Source: Nectonema munidae (Eukaryota > Nematomorpha > Nectonematoida > Nectonematidae). From it: a stretch of DNA of 64,000 nt. The notes under the pieces are model-generated. The model was not told the DNA's origin. It searched no databases and saw nothing but the letters and a program-made list of their open reading frames with translations. The DNA lies in assembly GCA_030549495.1 (NCBI GenBank), contig JAUIRK010000004.1, forward strand, positions 186,001 through 250,000. The letters run 5' to 3'. Positions 12,776-24,739 of this stretch are shown here, in pieces. The position numbers and the translations under genes were made by a program. How positions within the stretch are numbered: position 1 is the first letter of the stretch; each line of letters begins with the position of its first letter.

Positions 12776-13594
12776 ATGTTTTCAGATCTGGCATTGATTT
12801 GCGTGATCGCAATAAATATTTCGCTTTCTATCATCTCCGTTCTCCTGTTCTGCCTTAAGATAAAAAAGAATGCACTAAGCTACCTCATCTTTCTCATCTT
12901 CTTGACGAATATGGCACGATCAATAACAGATCTTTTACTTTTGATTATGAGCGACTTAAATTCCGGTTCCATGCATGGTGTGATGTGCAGATTCCTACAC
13001 TTCTTCATATACAACGCCAGTATAACAGAAATTTACACGCTGACTTTTTTGTGCGCTTTACAACTATACATCGTGATAAAGCTGCCAAACTCTCAAAACT
13101 TCCTTAAATCCAACATGGTAGCTTTGTGCGCCTTCTGCATCCTCATATTCTCCATCCTGATGCATTATGTTCAATTCGCTTTCGAGCCAAAAGACTCCCT
13201 AATCTGCCTTTCTCCGAACAGTCCCTTCTTCTTTAAAGTGAGAATAATCATTTTATGTGCACCCACCTTCGTAATGATCCTTGTCAATGCTTTGTGCATC
13301 TATTTTATCCAGAGACACATCAAAATGAAGAAGATAAATTCGATACGCATATACAAGTTGAGGAGAGGCGTTTTCGTCAATGTCTCTCTACTCATGTGCA
13401 CTCTGTTTAACGTTCTTCCATATTCCTCCATCTACCTCTTAAAAATCCTAGATATTCCTGTTTCCAAGAACATTTCTCTCACCGTGGATTTACTCTACCA
13501 AATAAGCCGCATAATATACATACCGTTGTTGGTGTCTCTGACTTTTATGAATGCACCTAAAGTCACTCCGAAAAGAAGCCACGTCGTCCATTGA
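12776..13594 (+). CDS. seven-transmembrane receptor, rhodopsin-like (paralogue 1)
   Basis: The single-exon protein of 272 residues has seven hydrophobic segments at about 5-27, 33-57, 81-101, 115-135, 154-178, 202-224 and 237-258. Family-typical features are Asp52 in helix 2 (N-M-A-R-S-I-T-D), Cys71 before helix 3 paired with Cys144 in the second outer loop, FNVLPY in helix 6 in place of C-W-x-P-Y, and YIPLL in helix 7 in place of NPxxY. The DRY motif is replaced by QLYIV. Loops and C-terminal tail (basic, ending in KRSHVVH) are short. I chose the ATG at 12776 because the frame upstream has a stop and the paralogue starts at the same place. It is 89 percent identical (31 differences) to the protein at 59089-59907. 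The ligand is unknown and I do not recognise the subfamily. It faces a RyR pseudogene tail to tail. Confidence 0.8.
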   Translation: MFSDLALICVIAINISLSIISVLLFCLKIKKNALSYLIFLIFLTNMARSITDLLLLIMSDLNSGSMHGVMCRFLHFFIYNASITEIYTLTFLCALQLYIVIKLPNSQNFLKSNMVALCAFCILIFSILMHYVQFAFEPKDSLICLSPNSPFFFKVRIIILCAPTFVMILVNALCIYFIQRHIKMKKINSIRIYKLRRGVFVNVSLLMCTLFNVLPYSSIYLLKILDIPVSKNISLTVDLLYQISRIIYIPLLVSLTFMNAPKVTPKRSHVVH

Positions 13595-13885
13595 CACATT
13601 TTGGGAGAAAAGAAAGAAAGCCAAAAATGAATCATTTTATTAACTTGCGCGAAAAAGTGAGCGTACAAATACTTAACAATAAAAAAGTTGCATATTAATA
13701 ATAATAATGATGATAATACAATAATGATGAATACAAAAAATAATTGCCATTTTACGCTGAAAACACAACTCGAAAACGAAACAACAACAATAAGAAAAGT
13801 AAAAAATGAAATAGCATGAAATCTTGAACGCAAACGAACGAACCGAAGGAAAGCAGAAGAAGCTGACGTTCGCACAACCTCGCCA

Positions 13886-14506
13886 TCATGAAGAAGCTTT
13901 GATGTCTTCGTATTGCTTTCGGAAGCAGTCGCCAACGGGAAAGAAGTCCAACACCTGCACTGATACATCTTCCAGATATACGTTTCCTTTAGTTAAAGAA
14001 GTAAGCGTGTAAAAATCTTTAATATTATAGACGATAAGAGAATTTGAGATAACTAAAATCTACCTTGTCAGTGTACTCTGTTTCCGGTTTGTTGATGAGG
14101 TGCATCAAAAAGAACCTGTTTTGGAAAATTTAGGGTGTGGCTAAGAGCGTAAGTTTAGGCAGAAAAAACAGAAAATATTAAAATATTTGGTATAAAACAC
14201 TTACCGGAGAATAAATTTGTTTGTTTTTTTTAAATTAATTTCAATAAAACTTAAGGGAGAAGATTTTTTATAAAATCAAGAAATCGTGTGCGTCATTTAA
14301 ATATAATGGTAGTATCTACTATGTTAAAATGTGCTTACATGTAATTAAAATCTAGGTCGTGTTCATTCTTCGGATAAGTTTCGAAGCCACGCGAAACTTT
14401 GTTGAAATAATCCTTGCCAATTCCACATATGAAGCCATTTGACTCCATATCCTCTTTCATCTCCTCCAGCTGATTTCTCAAATCCAAAAAGCATCAATGA
14501 TGAAAT
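13886..14506 (-). pseudogene. ryanodine receptor pseudogene, last three exons
   Basis: Three pseudo-exons match the true RyR end at 60.2-60.8 kb. Exon 14339-14506 keeps [10 protein letters not shown], but one base is lost near its 5' side so the frame breaks. The zinc-binding residues are damaged too: first Cys to Gly, P-H to S-R, and His to Tyr in GFET. Exon 14064-14115 still reads [17 protein letters not shown]. The last exon (13886-13986) reads [13 protein letters not shown] and then changes frame because one G is missing. Splice sites are retained. In a working RyR this region forms the cytosolic C-terminal domain of the calcium-release channel of the sarcoplasmic reticulum. Here it is a duplicated, unprocessed and decayed copy. 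Confidence 0.85.
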
Positions 14507-14589
14507 CTTAGTACAAATATTAGGCACTTAAAAAGGTATATTGTTTTATAAGTGTTCACATCTTTATTTTTTTAAGTTTTCAAAATTTT

Positions 14590-17250
14590 TACCTATATAC
14601 AAGTTGTACGCACTTTTGAATGCATCTATCAAAGGATTCAAAATAAGCAAAATACCTTTTAGCCTTGTTGCATCAAACTCCTTTTTAAGTAGTTTTTTTG
14701 CAACCAGTACCTAACTTTAAAATAAGCGTCAACTACAATTCCGAGATGCTTTAGAAGAAATTTTAATGTCTCCACGTCCAAAAAGTTTTCACTGCTTGGC
14801 CATAGGTTTTCGATACTTTTAATCAAACTGTTTTGTCTTTCATGCAAACCTATCTAGAACAATTTTAAATATTCAAGCACATATGCATAAAATTTTGAAG
14901 ATTTGATAATACCTATTATTTATTTCTTCAATAGTTATATCGATGCCTTCATTGAAGATGCTGAGATACTCAGATCGATTGTTACAATTTGTCTGACCCG
15001 TGGAAGTCATTGCGATACTCTCTTGAAACATTTTTAGAGTTTTTTTTATCTCTCTTTGATAGATACTCTTCAAAATTTTCATATTTCTCACAATTTTTTA
15101 TCAAGTTTCCGAGAGAATATCCATCGTTTCTTATTTTACTTAATTCATCTCTAACTGAAAGCACAAGTTTCAAGGTTGAAAAGGCATTACTGTTGTGCCC
15201 CTAAAATTTAAAAAAAAAGCACATCTGTATGAGGCTGAAAAACAAGAGCACGATTTACTTGTGCGTATGTATTGATAGAAAGCATACTTTGAAAACTTTA
15301 TTAAGAAGTTGTAAAACGAGAATAAACTTCTTTTTTTAATTTGTAATAAAATGCTTTGAGCTTCGATACTAAGCTCATGGTTCGATTTATTATTTGAACA
15401 AGTTTCAAATACTTTTATGAGTTGATCAAAGTTATGGATTATTTTGGTTATAGTTATGTAAAGTTATGGGTAATTAAGTTATAGACAAGTTTGCAAATTA
15501 TTAGGCATCTTGAGATATCACTCACGTAGTTCAGTGCATTAACATTTACCAGATGCAATTGATGATTCATACAGTGCAAATAAGGTATATTATTTTTCAA
15601 AGCTTCGGAAATCAACTTCTGTACCGCATTGTTAACACCTTAATTTATTTCAAAATGATAAAGTTATAATCATTTTGGTAAATACAAAAACAGACAAGAC
15701 ATAACAGATACCCCATCGTAACATTGGCAAATTATTTTTACTTTTTTAATCTTCAGCTGGTCGAATGTATCTAATATACATCTAGCGATACCTTTAGCTG
15801 ATAAATCGTCAATTTTAGCAACGTTTATCAAGTTTCCTTTACATTCAACTTTATAATAGCGTCTTACAACCCAAAATTGAGTGCACTCATTATTTGAAAA
15901 AGATTAATAAATTGAGAACTAAATTTTTAATTTACAGAAAATTGCAATGTAAATTATTTTTAATATATCTTGTATAAAAATAATCAACTATATGTTTAAA
16001 TTTATTTTTTAATTAATAAAATATCAAGCTTAAAAATTTTAATAATGATATGTTTTGATCATTATTCCTATCTCTTGTTCCATCAGCCTTCAAGCATAAA
16101 AAAGGTACTTCATCAGAGTTGATTTCTTCGATGAATTTATTTAACCCATAAGAGGCTGAGATGTCAATAATTTCATTTTGAATCTCGGGACATGTGTATT
16201 TAGCATTTTTTGCAATACTAAGACTAATCTAATAAAATTATAAATATTTATTCTATATAAAAATAAAAAAATACACTACTTCAGGGAGTTTTTCATCTTT
16301 TTTACGGCCAAATTCAAACAATTTAGAAAATAAACCATTTGAAGATTATCCTTTATTTCTATCTTGACTATCAACATCATGATTGTGACCTCTAAATGCT
16401 AATTCATTAACTGCTAAAAATTGTACCACTTCAATTATTGCTTTAACACAATATCTTAATAAAAAACCGTTTATACAAAAGCGTCTGAAAATAATGAAAA
16501 ACCCACCTGTTTTTTCTAGTTGGATATCGTTAATTAAAATGGATACTTCTTTATTAGACGCAGATCTTTTTTTCCATTCAGTCCACATTGAAAACCTGAA
16601 AAAATTATTTAATGATTTTTCGTGCTTATTAAAGCCCTTTTCCTTGTTTAAAGCGTTCTTCCAATTTGAAAACCCGTTTTTAGTAAAAGCTTCATCTTTC
16701 TCTTTGTCGCTCATGGAAAAATTCCTGCATGTAAAACAAAATGCTGTTTTTTTAAGGTGGCAAAATTCTAGTCAAGGTCTTCCTTCAAACCACTTTTCTT
16801 GAAATCACGAGTGAACTCACCGTATTTTTTTGAATTGTAGCTTTGAATATTTGGTTGCAAAGGTTTTATATTATTTAATGGTGTGCCTTCAGTGTTTTTA
16901 ATTTCACTTGTGCTGCCAAAATAAAAAATTGAAATACAATTAAAGTTATCAATTTCACGAGTTTTGATAAAAATAGATTTAACTATTTGTAAAAAAATAT
17001 CATAGTAAAAATTACGTGTTTTGAGATTTTTCTACATCTCCATAATCTTTTGTACAAGAAGTAGTTGCACAGTAGACGTTCTGTTCATCGTTTGCCGACA
17101 ATTTATTTCTGAAAACGTGGTCTATTTTACTTTGACCTTTGATACTTGAAGTATTTTCTTGATTCTGAAACTTTTTAGATAGATATATTGCGACATAAAC
17201 AAACATAAACGCTGTAGTGTACAATTCATTGAGACTTCATCATTGTTGTA
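14590..17250 (-). mobile_element. hAT transposon relic, ZMYM1-like transposase
   Basis: Minus-strand fragments follow the order of a ZMYM1-type hAT protein. The TTF-type finger region is at about 16700-16830, then FTKNGFSNWKNAL and GFNKHEKS at 16600-16714, then VQFLAVNELAFRGH (16400) and IAKNAKYTCPEIQNEIID with VPFLCLKADGTRD (16050-16230). Helical fragments follow at 14982-15173, and FLDVETLKFLLKHLG near 14760. Frames change repeatedly. It sits in the RyR pseudogene between the exons at 14.4 and 21.95 kb and is missing from the equivalent intron at 60.8 kb, so it came after the duplication or was lost from the other copy. Confidence 0.65.
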
Positions 17251-17259
17251 TGTTTTTTC

Positions 17260-18040
17260 TATAAAATAGACCTAATTTATACTAACTTTACTATTGAAAC
17301 CTGACAATATAATTTGAAAAGCAAACAATAAATTTTTTGAAATACAAACGCAAAAAACCATTGTCATCCAAATTTTAATACGTGAAATTTGTAGGTTTTA
17401 TATGTTTTCAAAATTCGAAGATTATTATTTGTCAAAACTTCGCTAAAGTACTGATTTGCCGGATTGATGGTCAACCTGTATACAATTTACGTATTACATT
17501 TCTATTATAATTATGAAAAAAGTTTGTAGTTCAACAAAAGTGTAGAAACTTCACTTACAAAAAAGGAACGCAGATGAAGACTAAAAGCTTCTCACAAAGT
17601 GTGGGAGAAAGTGTTAGAGATGTATAACCTGTTGATTGGAAATAATAGATTCCCTGTTTACGTGATGAGATAATCAAACTTAACTCAATGTAACCTATCA
17701 AAAACATATAGCAATGCATGCAAAAGACAAATTCGATTGTTCAAATAACTTAAACGCAATATCTTGCTTAAGAATGCAATAAAAGCGGATGTTGTTATTT
17801 TCATCATCACCAAAATTTTTTTTTCAATTTGAAAGCAGACATGATTGCAAACTAGCATACAGACGTTTTTTTAGTTGTATTGGCATATCAGTTGTTAGAT
17901 AGTCGTCAACTGAGCAAAATGTTAGTTAGAGGAAAGAATCTCTATACATTTCTTTTTGTTAGCAAGAATATTGAAAAATATAATTCAAAAATATCAAAAT
18001 AATATTAATGTATAAAAAAATCTTTTTTCTGAGCCCAGAG
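17260..18040. other. no gene seen
   Basis: AT-rich sequence between two hAT relics. No coding, repeat or RNA feature could be supported. Confidence 0.4.
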
Positions 18041-18049
18041 ATCTGGTTG

Positions 18050-19690
18050 TCAAAACTTTATGTGGAGTTCTTCCAATGTTCTGAGCTTTTTCAGATCATG
18101 TTCTTGATGTAAGATTTGGAATTGATAATTGGATTTGGATTGATTTGGAATGTAAGGTTTGATCAAACTGGAAAACTTCTGTCCTTTGGATTCTCTCCAA
18201 CAGAAAAGCATATCCTTCGTGCTTCTTACGTTGTCTAAAGCAAAGAATCCACACACTATTTTGGTGAAAAACTGATTAAGCCATTTGCCTTAGAAATGGC
18301 AAAGATTGTTTTTGGTAGAGAAGCAGTGAAAAAATTTCACAAGGTGCCTTTATCAAATGACATAATCCATAATAGTTTTGTCGACATTAGTAAAGATATC
18401 ATTGAGCAAGTTATTGCAGACTTGAAAGCTAGTCCTTTCAAAATAAGTCTGCAAGTGGATGAATCTAGAGTTGTATACAACTATTGTCAGCTTTTGTCAG
18501 TGGTTAGATACAGCAAAGAAAAAAATAGAAGAAAATTTCTTTTCTGTGAACCACTGAAGAAAACAGCTAAAGCTGAGGATATCTTTGGTTTAATATGCAA
18601 TTTTAAAAAAAATGATATCAAACTCAAAAAAATTGGATCAATATGCAGTGATGGCGCTTCAGTCATGCTTGGTAACCGATCCCTTTTCTGAAATGATGAA
18701 ACAAAAGTTGCTGATCTGACCCTAACGCATTGTTTTCTTCATCGTCACTCACTTGCAGCAAAGTCTATGCTACAAGATTTAAAAAATACTTGAGATACTT
18801 GTGTTAAAATTGTTAATTTCATTCAAAGTTGTTCTTTGAATCATTGTTTGTTTCAGATCGAGAACAGACTGCACTTTTGTATCATACGTGAGATGGCTTT
18901 CGCGTGGGCGATTTTTGACACGAGCGTTCTAAATGAGAGAAGAAATTAAAATTTTTCTTAAGGAGCACTGTTTATTAAAAAGTTAGCCTATTTAGCTGAT
19001 GTTTTTTTACACTGAATCAAGTTACCTTTTTGCTTGGTAATCTTCTTTGCAAGGGAAAGTTCGCAGCATTGTGAAAGTCAGAGAAAATATATCCGTTTTC
19101 AAAGAAAAACTTTTGTTATGGATTAAACGACTTGAAACATTTGCAAACTTTTCTTGCTTGGAAGAAACGATAAAAAATAATGCAATTCTAGAAACATATC
19201 TAGTAAAAAGTTTGGTCAAGCACTTGCAGAAACTTTCCAATTCTTTTGAAAGGTATTTTTTAAGAGAGTTCAAAACTAGTGAAAACTGGATCCTTATTCT
19301 TTCTTACACAATTTGGATGATGCTAAGGATGATAACACATTGAAAGATGAACTCATAGAGTTGAGATATAATAGAGAGATACACTTGTGGTACAACATGT
19401 CTTAATTAGATGAATTTTGGGTTTCACAACTGCAAACGTTTCCTGAATTAACCAAAAAAGCTCTTGAATTACTAGTGCTTTTTCAATTAATTTCAAAAAA
19501 ATAGGAACAAAGTCATTAGTATCTCTTTATTTTTACTTTTAGATCAAAAATAAATTTTTTAAAAGAAATTTTATTTCAATAAAAAATTTATTTTAATTTT
19601 AATTTTTGTATTTCAAGTGGGGGTGTATGAAAGAATTTGAGAATCAAAAGGGGTGCAATACATAAAAAGGTTAAAAACACTGCCCTATAG
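18050..19690 (+). mobile_element. hAT transposon relic, ZBED5/SCAND3-like transposase
   Basis: Plus-strand pieces are typical of the ZBED5/SCAND3 group. About 18200-18690 has KPFALEMAKIVFGREAVKKF, then VPLSNDIIHNSFVDIS, QVDES and IGSICSDGASVMLG. The H-C-F-L-H-R-H segment follows near 18735, and 19047-19343 has LQGKVRSIVKVRENISVFKE, then LLLWIKRLETFANF. Stops and frame changes separate them. The right end is at about 19682, where the minus strand begins CAGTGTTTTTAACC, a standard hAT terminus, followed by the octamer ccctatag. The left end was not identified. Confidence 0.7.
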
Positions 19691-19769
19691 GGTTTAGGTG
19701 AAATGTGTAATCGATAAATTGTGTATGTCAGTAAATGGTTGTCGCTGAACCAATATATATATTATAATT

Positions 19770-20160
19770 ATATATACATATATATAAGTCAATATTCGTT
19801 ATTATGACACCAATGAGTTAAAAATTTTAGATCAAGCGAATATTCGTATTAAAGAAATTTCTTTTTTCTTGTGCAAAATTAGTATTTATATACTTTTTAT
19901 CATGTTTAGAAATTATGATGAGAGGAAAATTTTTTTTATCCTTTAAAAAAAAGACATTTTATAAATTTCGAGTTTTTACTTCATTTAGATATACTTTTTG
20001 AAATTTGATATTTGGATTTTCACCTATGAAACAAATTTTTTACGAACTATTTGGAAAATTGAAAATGTATCTAGGATCAATTAAGTGAACTAGTAATAAA
20101 TAATTTTAAACTACAGAAAATATAAAAAGTCATTGACGTTCTGTATTTGAAACTAAAAAT
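19770..20160. repeat. segmental duplication block C (copy 1), RyR intron sequence
   Basis: Homology with the second locus resumes here: gtcaatattcgttattatga matches gtcaatgttcgttattatga at 60970, and caattaagtgaactagtaat matches 61340. It shows that the 5 kb between about 14.6 and 19.7 kb is inserted DNA relative to the second copy. Confidence 0.65.
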
Positions 20161-20454
20161 ATTAAAAATCACCAATTCAAACTCTAATGTAATTATTATC
20201 AAAATAAAACGAGCTAAATTTTAAAAGGCTATACCTTTTTCTATATACTTTGTTTGAAATCAAAATAAATTTATACCAGCTCTTTGTGTTTGTGATCTGT
20301 TCCTCTATCTCGCCTCTTTGTTTATCTTTCTCTCTTCTTTTATGATCTATCTTTTTCACACACTTTCCAATAATCTAAAATGACAAAAAATAAAATTTTC
20401 AATTACTGGGCCACTGCAGTTTATGAGCATTTTTTCATTGTACATTTGCCTCCT

Positions 20455-21025
20455 TATCATCGGTGCTGTGTCAAAACGTCCGAAATCCAAAACGCGAAAA
20501 TTAGATTAACAGCATCTAAACCCTAAAAACATTTTTTTCAAAAATCAAAATTGTTGAGGAAAAAAACTAAAAAATTGAGCACAAAACTTTTTTTATTTAA
20601 AAAAATTCTAGTTTTTCAGTTTAAAACTCTACACATTTTAGATTTAAATGAAAAATGCACTATAATCAAGCGTGACTTTTTACTGGAATAGATAAAAGTG
20701 CATTCCAATCTCTTAAAATCCATTCAAATCATGTAGTTTTTCCTTTGACTTTTGATAGCAAGTCTAATTTTTAAAGTCTTGCAAATTCGACTAATTAGTA
20801 TAACTTTTTTCCAAAATTGGGTTATATATTTTAAAATCATAATCTTCAGAAGTGTTTGATTTTAAAATGAAAATTTTTTAGCCAAATTCATTATAATCCA
20901 AAAAAAAATTGGTTTCGGAAGTTTTGGTTTTCAGACGTTTTGGTTATGGACGTTTTGGTTTCGGACGTTTTAGTTTTCGGACGTTTTGGATTTTGGACGT
21001 TTTGTCTATGAACCTTATCATCACT
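20455..21025. repeat. fold-back element with GGACGTTTTGG tandem motif
   Basis: The left arm (about 20460-20505) contains caaaacgtccgaaatccaaa. The right arm (about 20905-21020) carries its reverse complement and expands it into about six tandem copies of a 15-18 bp motif around ggacgttttggttt. The inside is AT-rich and non-coding. This is probably a non-autonomous DNA element whose terminal repeat has been amplified on one side. Confidence 0.5.
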
Positions 21026-21029
21026 AGAA

Positions 21030-21940
21030 GATCAATGGAAACAAAATTTTACGATATGATAGTCACCACCGCTGATTTCAATTATTTTCTATGCTTTCAT
21101 TTAACTTTTTTTTTCTTTCATGTTATTGGAAGAAACCGATTCTCAAAACATACTTCCATATTTTCTTTTTATATTTGTATTTTTATCAAATCTTAATTGT
21201 ATAAATTATACCTTCGTTTATAAGTAATGGTTATGAATTAACTCATAAAGCTACATTTACGATACATTACGTTTTTAAAAAGTTTGCAAATTATCTTTAA
21301 AAATATCACTACTAAATCTTTAATTAAGTGGCTTTTGAATTTTTCAAATAGGCCTTGTGACTTATTAGATGTCTTGCGCAAAATGCAATCTATCTGGCTA
21401 CTTGCCTATATATATAAAATATCATATAAAGATATAATTGCATAGCACGCAGCTAAATCAAAGAAAATATTTTTTCAAATGCAAAGTACTTTTATCTAAT
21501 CAGCATACAAAGAAATATAATATGATAAAAAAACAAATAAATCAAAACATAAAATTATTAAAATAATTATAATTAGGAACAACTAACATCAATGTACATC
21601 TAAATATATCTAGTAAATGCATACAAGAATATGTATGATAAATAAACATTTACCTCTAATAAACAAAAAATAGAATGATGTTATTGATAATAATTTTTAA
21701 TTTCATTTTGGTTAAAAAAAATTATTTCAATTATAGAGCACAAACAAGAATATTTTGCGGTCTTGTTATAATAATGTCTAATTTTACTGTTAAAATATTC
21801 ACGACAAAGCGAATTAGAATTTTACAAAAATGATGACTGTGAAAGAGTTTAAATTGATGATAAAAGATGTGATCATATGTGAAAATTAAACATTCTGTAA
21901 AACACATAAAACAGGTGTGGGAAATAAAATAAATAATAAA
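21030..21940. other. no gene seen
   Basis: AT-rich sequence, presumably intron of the RyR pseudogene. Nothing recognisable. Confidence 0.35.
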
Positions 21941-21944
21941 AAAC

Positions 21945-22152
21945 CTTAAATGATTGCAAGCAATATGATGATGATAAAGAAGAAGAAAGTGATGTCAAAA
22001 ATGATTCGATAATTTTCCTGTAAATCGCCGCCAGGACTTTCAATTTCATCTCCTGTAAAGAAAAGAAGACGTCTTCTTCATTTAGCTTTATATAAATGTT
22101 ATTCTTACCTTTTCCACTACCAACACTAACCTTTCTAAAGATGGAAGATGCA
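21945..22152 (-). pseudogene. ryanodine receptor pseudogene, two upstream pore exons
   Basis: Pseudo-exon 21945-22052 begins after a clear acceptor (tttctttacag) and reads [20 protein letters not shown], then [15 protein letters not shown]. This is the last pore-lining helix region of RyR. A TAA stands where the family has Gln just before the splice donor. The intron phase (codon split after one base) fits the exon that follows in the gene. Pseudo-exon 22109-22152 lies between a cag acceptor and a gtaaga donor. It contains residues matching IFHL-x-KG and VSVGSGKG in two frames, with a stop where Tyr is expected, so some bases are missing. This matches the arthropod RyR selectivity-filter exon. 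Both belong to the same decayed copy as 13886-14506. Confidence 0.75.
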
Positions 22153-22159
22153 CTGAAAA

Positions 22160-23110
22160 AATCACAAATTTAAAATAAAATTTTATTAAATATTTCAATT
22201 TAGCTAATCATGTTTTGAAAACCTATTTTTATTTTATAGAATGCTGGTGTTCCATTTCGCCTGAAAGGTTTTCGAAGCATTAGTGTCTCATAAAATAAAA
22301 ATCCTGTTTTAAGTTATATAAAATTTATTTAAGTTAAGTAGACGATTAGATTTCAAATGTGGGCGTGAAAATTTTAGTCAAGTGTAAAGGAACATACGCA
22401 ATATGAAACGAATTTGAAGGTTATTTCATACAAGCGGCTTTCTGGCCTTTTGAATATCCCGCAAAAAAATAATAATAATACAGCTGGCTATAAATCTCAA
22501 GTATTTTCTATTCTTATAAACTATATTTTATTATATATATAATATTTTCCTTTATTATATTTTTTTTCAAAATAAATCTTCTTCTTCAATATAAAACGAA
22601 ATTACAGTTATAAACAAAATGATAACTTTTAAAAATAAAAGCGATCGTTAATCTGCAATAATGTTTTTTATTATATAGTAAAATTCTTTCAATTCACTGT
22701 CTCAAATAGATAGGCAATAGAGTTAGCTTGTCAATCTTAAAAATTACAAGCTATCCAAAAACGTACTTCATAAATATAATCTGTCTTCTCAACCCAAGCA
22801 CAAGGTTTTTGAAAACTAATCATCTGCTCACCTGAGTATTTATATAACTAAAAGCGAGGATTTTATAAGGATGTGCCGATTCCAGAATCTTAGCTGATAT
22901 CAATACCGATATATTTTTATCGTCATACCTCTCTTACCATAACTTTGTAAATGCCAATAAATCAGGGACGTAACTTCTCAAAATATTTTGGTTCACGACA
23001 TATTAAGTTAGCAACTAAATATTTTATTGGCTATGCAAAAACCATTTTGCAAAACTATGTCGCCCTCTAGTTGTGCGTCTCACTCTGTATATATATAAAT
23101 ATTTGTATTA
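22160..23110. other. no further exon recognised
   Basis: I searched the minus strand for the next upstream RyR exons (the helix region with N-N-F-F-F-A and F-N-F-F-R-K) and did not find them. The rest is AT-rich with no other feature. Confidence 0.35.
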
Positions 23111-23119
23111 TATATAATT

Positions 23120-23585
23120 TTAGGCTGTGGAATTGTAATTCACCGATTCTTTACATCACATAATTTGAGATTTATGCCCCTCATATTAAGACCACAACAT
23201 CTCAAAGAATTGAGATTAGCTGTATGTAAAAGTAGATTTTTGTATACTACACATGCATCTATAACTGCTTACATACCCCGTAAACATGCTATAAAAAAAT
23301 TCAAGGATATTTACATACTATCCAGTCAGCATTTGGGATGTATTCAAACAGAGGGGCAGACAATATTCCTGAAACAATATAGTTTTAAGGGTGGTTAAGC
23401 GTAATAGAAAATGGACTTATGCCGTTTTTAGCAACTATTTAGATATTGTATGCCATAATAGTTGGATAATATCTAAGTATAATTCTCCAAACATATACCC
23501 ATCAACCAGAGCCGGAGGAAGAAAATATTTTTTAAGAGATTTGTGTCTAAAACTGTCTGAAACATCTATGAAATTAAGATTCTAA
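23120..23585 (+). pseudogene. piggyBac transposase fragment
   Basis: Two frames (23165-23398 and 23391-23585) give LRLAVCKSRFLYTTHASITA followed by YIPRKHAIKKFKDIYILSSQ, then RNRKWTYAVFSNYLDIVCHN and GRKYFLRDLCLKLSETSMKL. They align with the C-terminal half of the piggyBac protein at 9.7-10.8 kb (for example ASLTAYIPPKHALKNFK), so the two are the same subfamily. Immediately upstream is I-V-I-H-R-F-F-T-S-H-N-L, where the second catalytic Asp is His. The segment with the third Asp is missing between the two frames, and the cysteine-rich tail is replaced by a minisatellite. Inactive fragment. Confidence 0.75.
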
Positions 23586-23845
23586 AATGTCTTTTTTAAA
23601 TTCTAAAGTGTCTTTTTCAAATTCTAAAGTGTCTTTTTTAAATTCAAAATTGTCTTTTTCAAATTCTAAAGTGTCTTTTTTAAATTCAAAAGTGTCTTTT
23701 TTAAATTCAAAAGTGTCTTTTTTAAATTCAAAAGTGTCTTTTTTAAATTCAAAAGTGTCTTTTTTAAATTCAAAAGTGTCTTTTTCAAATTCGAAAGTGT
23801 CTTTTTCAAATTCGAAAGTGTCTTTTTTAAATTCGAAAGTTTTTT
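23583..23845. repeat. 21-bp minisatellite, about 12 units
   Basis: The unit tgtcttttttaaattcaaaag and close variants repeats about 12 times. Because 21 is a multiple of three, one frame stays open across the array (SFLNSKV repeated), which is not evidence for a gene. It starts within a few bases of the last transposase codons of the piggyBac fragment. Confidence 0.9.
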
Positions 23846-23879
23846 TTGAAAAACATGTTTTATAAATATTGAAGCAAAT

Positions 23880-24310
23880 CTAACTTAATTTCTGTTTTAC
23901 AAACTTTTTGATTTTTGAGAATGCCAGCTCAATTGGATTCAGCATGTAACTATAAGGAGACAAACTTCAAAATTTGTCCTTCTGAAGTTATTAAGTTTTC
24001 GATAATTTGAGTTTTGTGGATCTTTGCGTTATCCATAATAATTAGCCAGCAGTTTTTTAGGTTACTTATTTTAGATAGCAGTTCGATCAAAAATTCTGCT
24101 AATAACTGATAATGGAATCTCTGACTAAGTCATTGACTTAGGAAGTGAAATACTTTTTCTGTTACCTCAAGCATGTATCCTTACTAACATTTGTTGATTT
24201 TTTCTAGAATAAACGGGACTGGTACAGGACATTTAGAGCATCGATGAATTTGAGCAATTGATGATGAAAAGTCAAGATACTTTACACTAGCAGCATTTTT
24301 TCCTTGCGTC
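23880..24310 (-). pseudogene. Tc1/mariner (IS630-type) transposase relic
   Basis: On the minus strand the C-terminal DDE_3 signature is readable: LIIMDNAKIHKTQIIENLI, then after a one-base frame change SPYSYMLNPIELAFSKIKKF. This corresponds to the family motif with D-N-A-x-x-H and L-P-P-Y-S-P-x-L-N-P-I-E. The part upstream, to about 24310, is too decayed for the first Asp to be placed. Terminal repeats were not found. Confidence 0.7.
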
Positions 24311-24544
24311 GCTTGCTAACATCCATCAAGCAAAAAAAGTATTTTGTGGGGTGGTCTCTTGGCGCTAACCAGATTCGTGGGCTGGAAAATTTCAGAACTC
24401 TTTTCTTTTTTTAATTTGTAGCCACTGTTCCAACGTCATCTTACAGTGCTCACAAGATTAGTGAGGAGTTTGGAGCTTATATTAATTAAAAGTACTTTTT
24501 AAAATTGAACCAGGTATATATATACAAAGTCAAAGTGTTAATTG

Positions 24545-24735
24545 ATTGTTCTAGGTATTATTTAAATTGAATAGTTGAAGCAATAATCATCACAAGTAGA
24601 TTAGTTAATTGAACAATGATTGAGGCAATAAGTATTGCAAGTACAGTAATTAATTGAATGATAACTGAAGCAGTAATTATCACAATACAAGTACAGTAGT
24701 TGAATGAGAACTGAGGCAATAATTATCACAGACAG
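24545..24735. repeat. short degenerate tandem repeat, about 45-bp units
   Basis: Four imperfect units around ttgaagcaataatcatcaca, gaggcaataagtattgcaag, gaagcagtaattatcacaat and gaggcaataattatcacaga follow each other. Confidence 0.55.
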
Positions 24736-24739
24736 AAAG

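Noticed and set aside
13495-13968. 157-codon minus-strand frame overlapping the receptor gene
   Set aside because: Its first part is the frame-shifted last RyR pseudo-exon and the rest is its 3' untranslated DNA and the antisense of the receptor gene.
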